DNA of 64,000 bases from Tulasnella sp. 424 (lineage: Eukaryota > Basidiomycota > Agaricomycetes > Cantharellales > Tulasnellaceae): NCBI GenBank assembly GCA_019633425.1, contig WSUB01000008.1, positions 434,001 through 498,000 on the forward strand, read 5' to 3'. Under the pieces are notes generated by a model, which worked only from the letters and a program-made list of their open reading frames with translations, searched no databases and was not told where the DNA came from. Shown one piece after another: positions 63,079 through 64,000 of this stretch. How positions within the stretch are numbered: position 1 is the first letter of the stretch; every line of letters begins with the position of its first letter. Made by a program: the position numbers and the translations under genes.

Positions 63079-64000
63079 GCTGGAGTTGGACGAGACTGGG
63101 ATGGCGCGCGCGAGGGGGCTGAGCAGGAACCAGGTACCCAGCAACTTATACTATTTTCTCCCTAGCGAACCTTCCGGGCCTTCCCCCAAATTTCACGCTC
63201 CGACACCCCTCCCCTTCAAACCTGTTTTTCTTTTCCCGCCTGTTCCCCTACTTCCCACCCTCGTCGGTCTCGCCCTTCTGCACGCCAATCGTTGTCGTCG
63301 TCGACTCTTCCCTCCTTCGCCATGATCGCTCCCATCCCCTAAACCCAAGTTCAAAAACAACCAGCCTTTTGTTTGACACGCTAAACCGCATTGGGTATCT
63401 CCCAAGTTTGGGATCCCTACACACAAGCAGGATACAGTTTCTCTCACGAAGAACCCTGAGGACATATCCGACCGGTCATTTAGCTCGACCCGTCAATACT
63501 CCAGATCCTTCCAATTCAATTCAAAACAAAATACAACCCACGACAAAGAAAAAAAGCATCCAGCTGAATCAGAAAACGCCTCATCTCACCAAAGCAGATC
63601 AGGGGGATTCAGCGTCACCCGCGGTCAGTCGGAGAAACCCCCTTGGACAGCCTTCTCTCCTTCCCTCGCTCTAGATCAGGTTCGCTTGGGTCTTCTGAGC
63701 GGCACCAGCACGAGCGCGCACCCAATGACCAGATTCATCCCCCCAATCGGACAAGTTTCCGCCCGCAGTCGGGGACCTCTTAAGTTCCCCCGATGCATCT
63801 CGCAAGAGCGCCGGCGTTTCAAAATGCGTGAGCGGACCGCGACTAGTCATAAAGACTCCGAGTTACTCGGGTAATATCTGCAAATCATTATTCACAACCG
63901 TACACATGGCAGCATGCTGCGTTTGAAAGCAGTAACCAAGCGTGGGTGGGGACATACCGTATTAGGACCTCGCGTGCTACGCCAAACATCCGGTTCCGAT
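63079..64000. other. Upstream region of the C2H2 gene
   Basis: 920 bases with C/T-rich patches near 63170-63320, probably promoter and 5' leader of the minus-strand gene seen from the other strand. Open frames on the plus strand here show no family features. No gene called. Confidence 0.4.

Noticed and set aside
63369..63674. Open frame of 101 codons on the plus strand
   Set aside because: Low-complexity sequence upstream of the C2H2 gene without domain or start context.

Overview
This window is nuclear DNA of a filamentous fungus, most likely a basidiomycete of the Agaricomycetes. Genes are spliced with many introns of about 50-70 bases (GT..AG, CTRAY-like branch sites). The two membrane-protein families resembling DUF6533 and DUF6534 are typical of mushroom-forming fungi, and several exons are extremely short. 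I see no transposon, rRNA, tRNA or CRISPR array. Gene models below were built by joining exons by eye, so spans run from start to stop codon including introns.

Layout. 0-7 kb: a truncated short-chain dehydrogenase (-), an unrecognised gene (+), the U2 snRNP protein SF3B4 (-) and a Zn2Cys6 transcription factor (-). 7.6-17 kb: COX17 (-), a 3 kb stretch without a gene, a glyoxalase-like protein (+) and a second Zn2Cys6 factor (+) that is a paralogue of the first in opposite orientation. 17-29 kb: a small nuclear-looking protein (-), a predicted mitochondrial protein (+), the large TFIIIC subunit TFC3 (-) and an M50B-like membrane metalloprotease (-). 29-40.7 kb: splicing factor CWC22 (-), a DUF6533-like membrane protein (+), shugoshin (+) and two unknown proteins. 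41-49 kb: a RAP1-like telomere protein (-) divergent from ribosome-assembly factor TSR1 (+), and a predicted mitochondrial protein (-). 49.7-64 kb: an SR-protein kinase (+), a DUF6534-like membrane protein (-), an F-box protein (-), ribosome-assembly factor RPF2 (-) and a C2H2 transcription factor (-).

Most of the content is housekeeping: splicing (SF3B4, CWC22, SRPK), ribosome assembly (TSR1, RPF2), Pol III transcription (TFC3), chromosome maintenance (shugoshin, RAP1) and mitochondrial copper delivery (COX17). There is no secondary-metabolite or defence cluster. The most unusual signals are splicing-related: a probable 2-nt internal exon and an 11-nt exon in the DUF6533-like gene, and 13-, 11- and 19-nt exons in the M50B-like gene. 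Next in interest is the inverted pair of paralogous Zn2Cys6 regulators enclosing COX17 and the glyoxalase-like gene.
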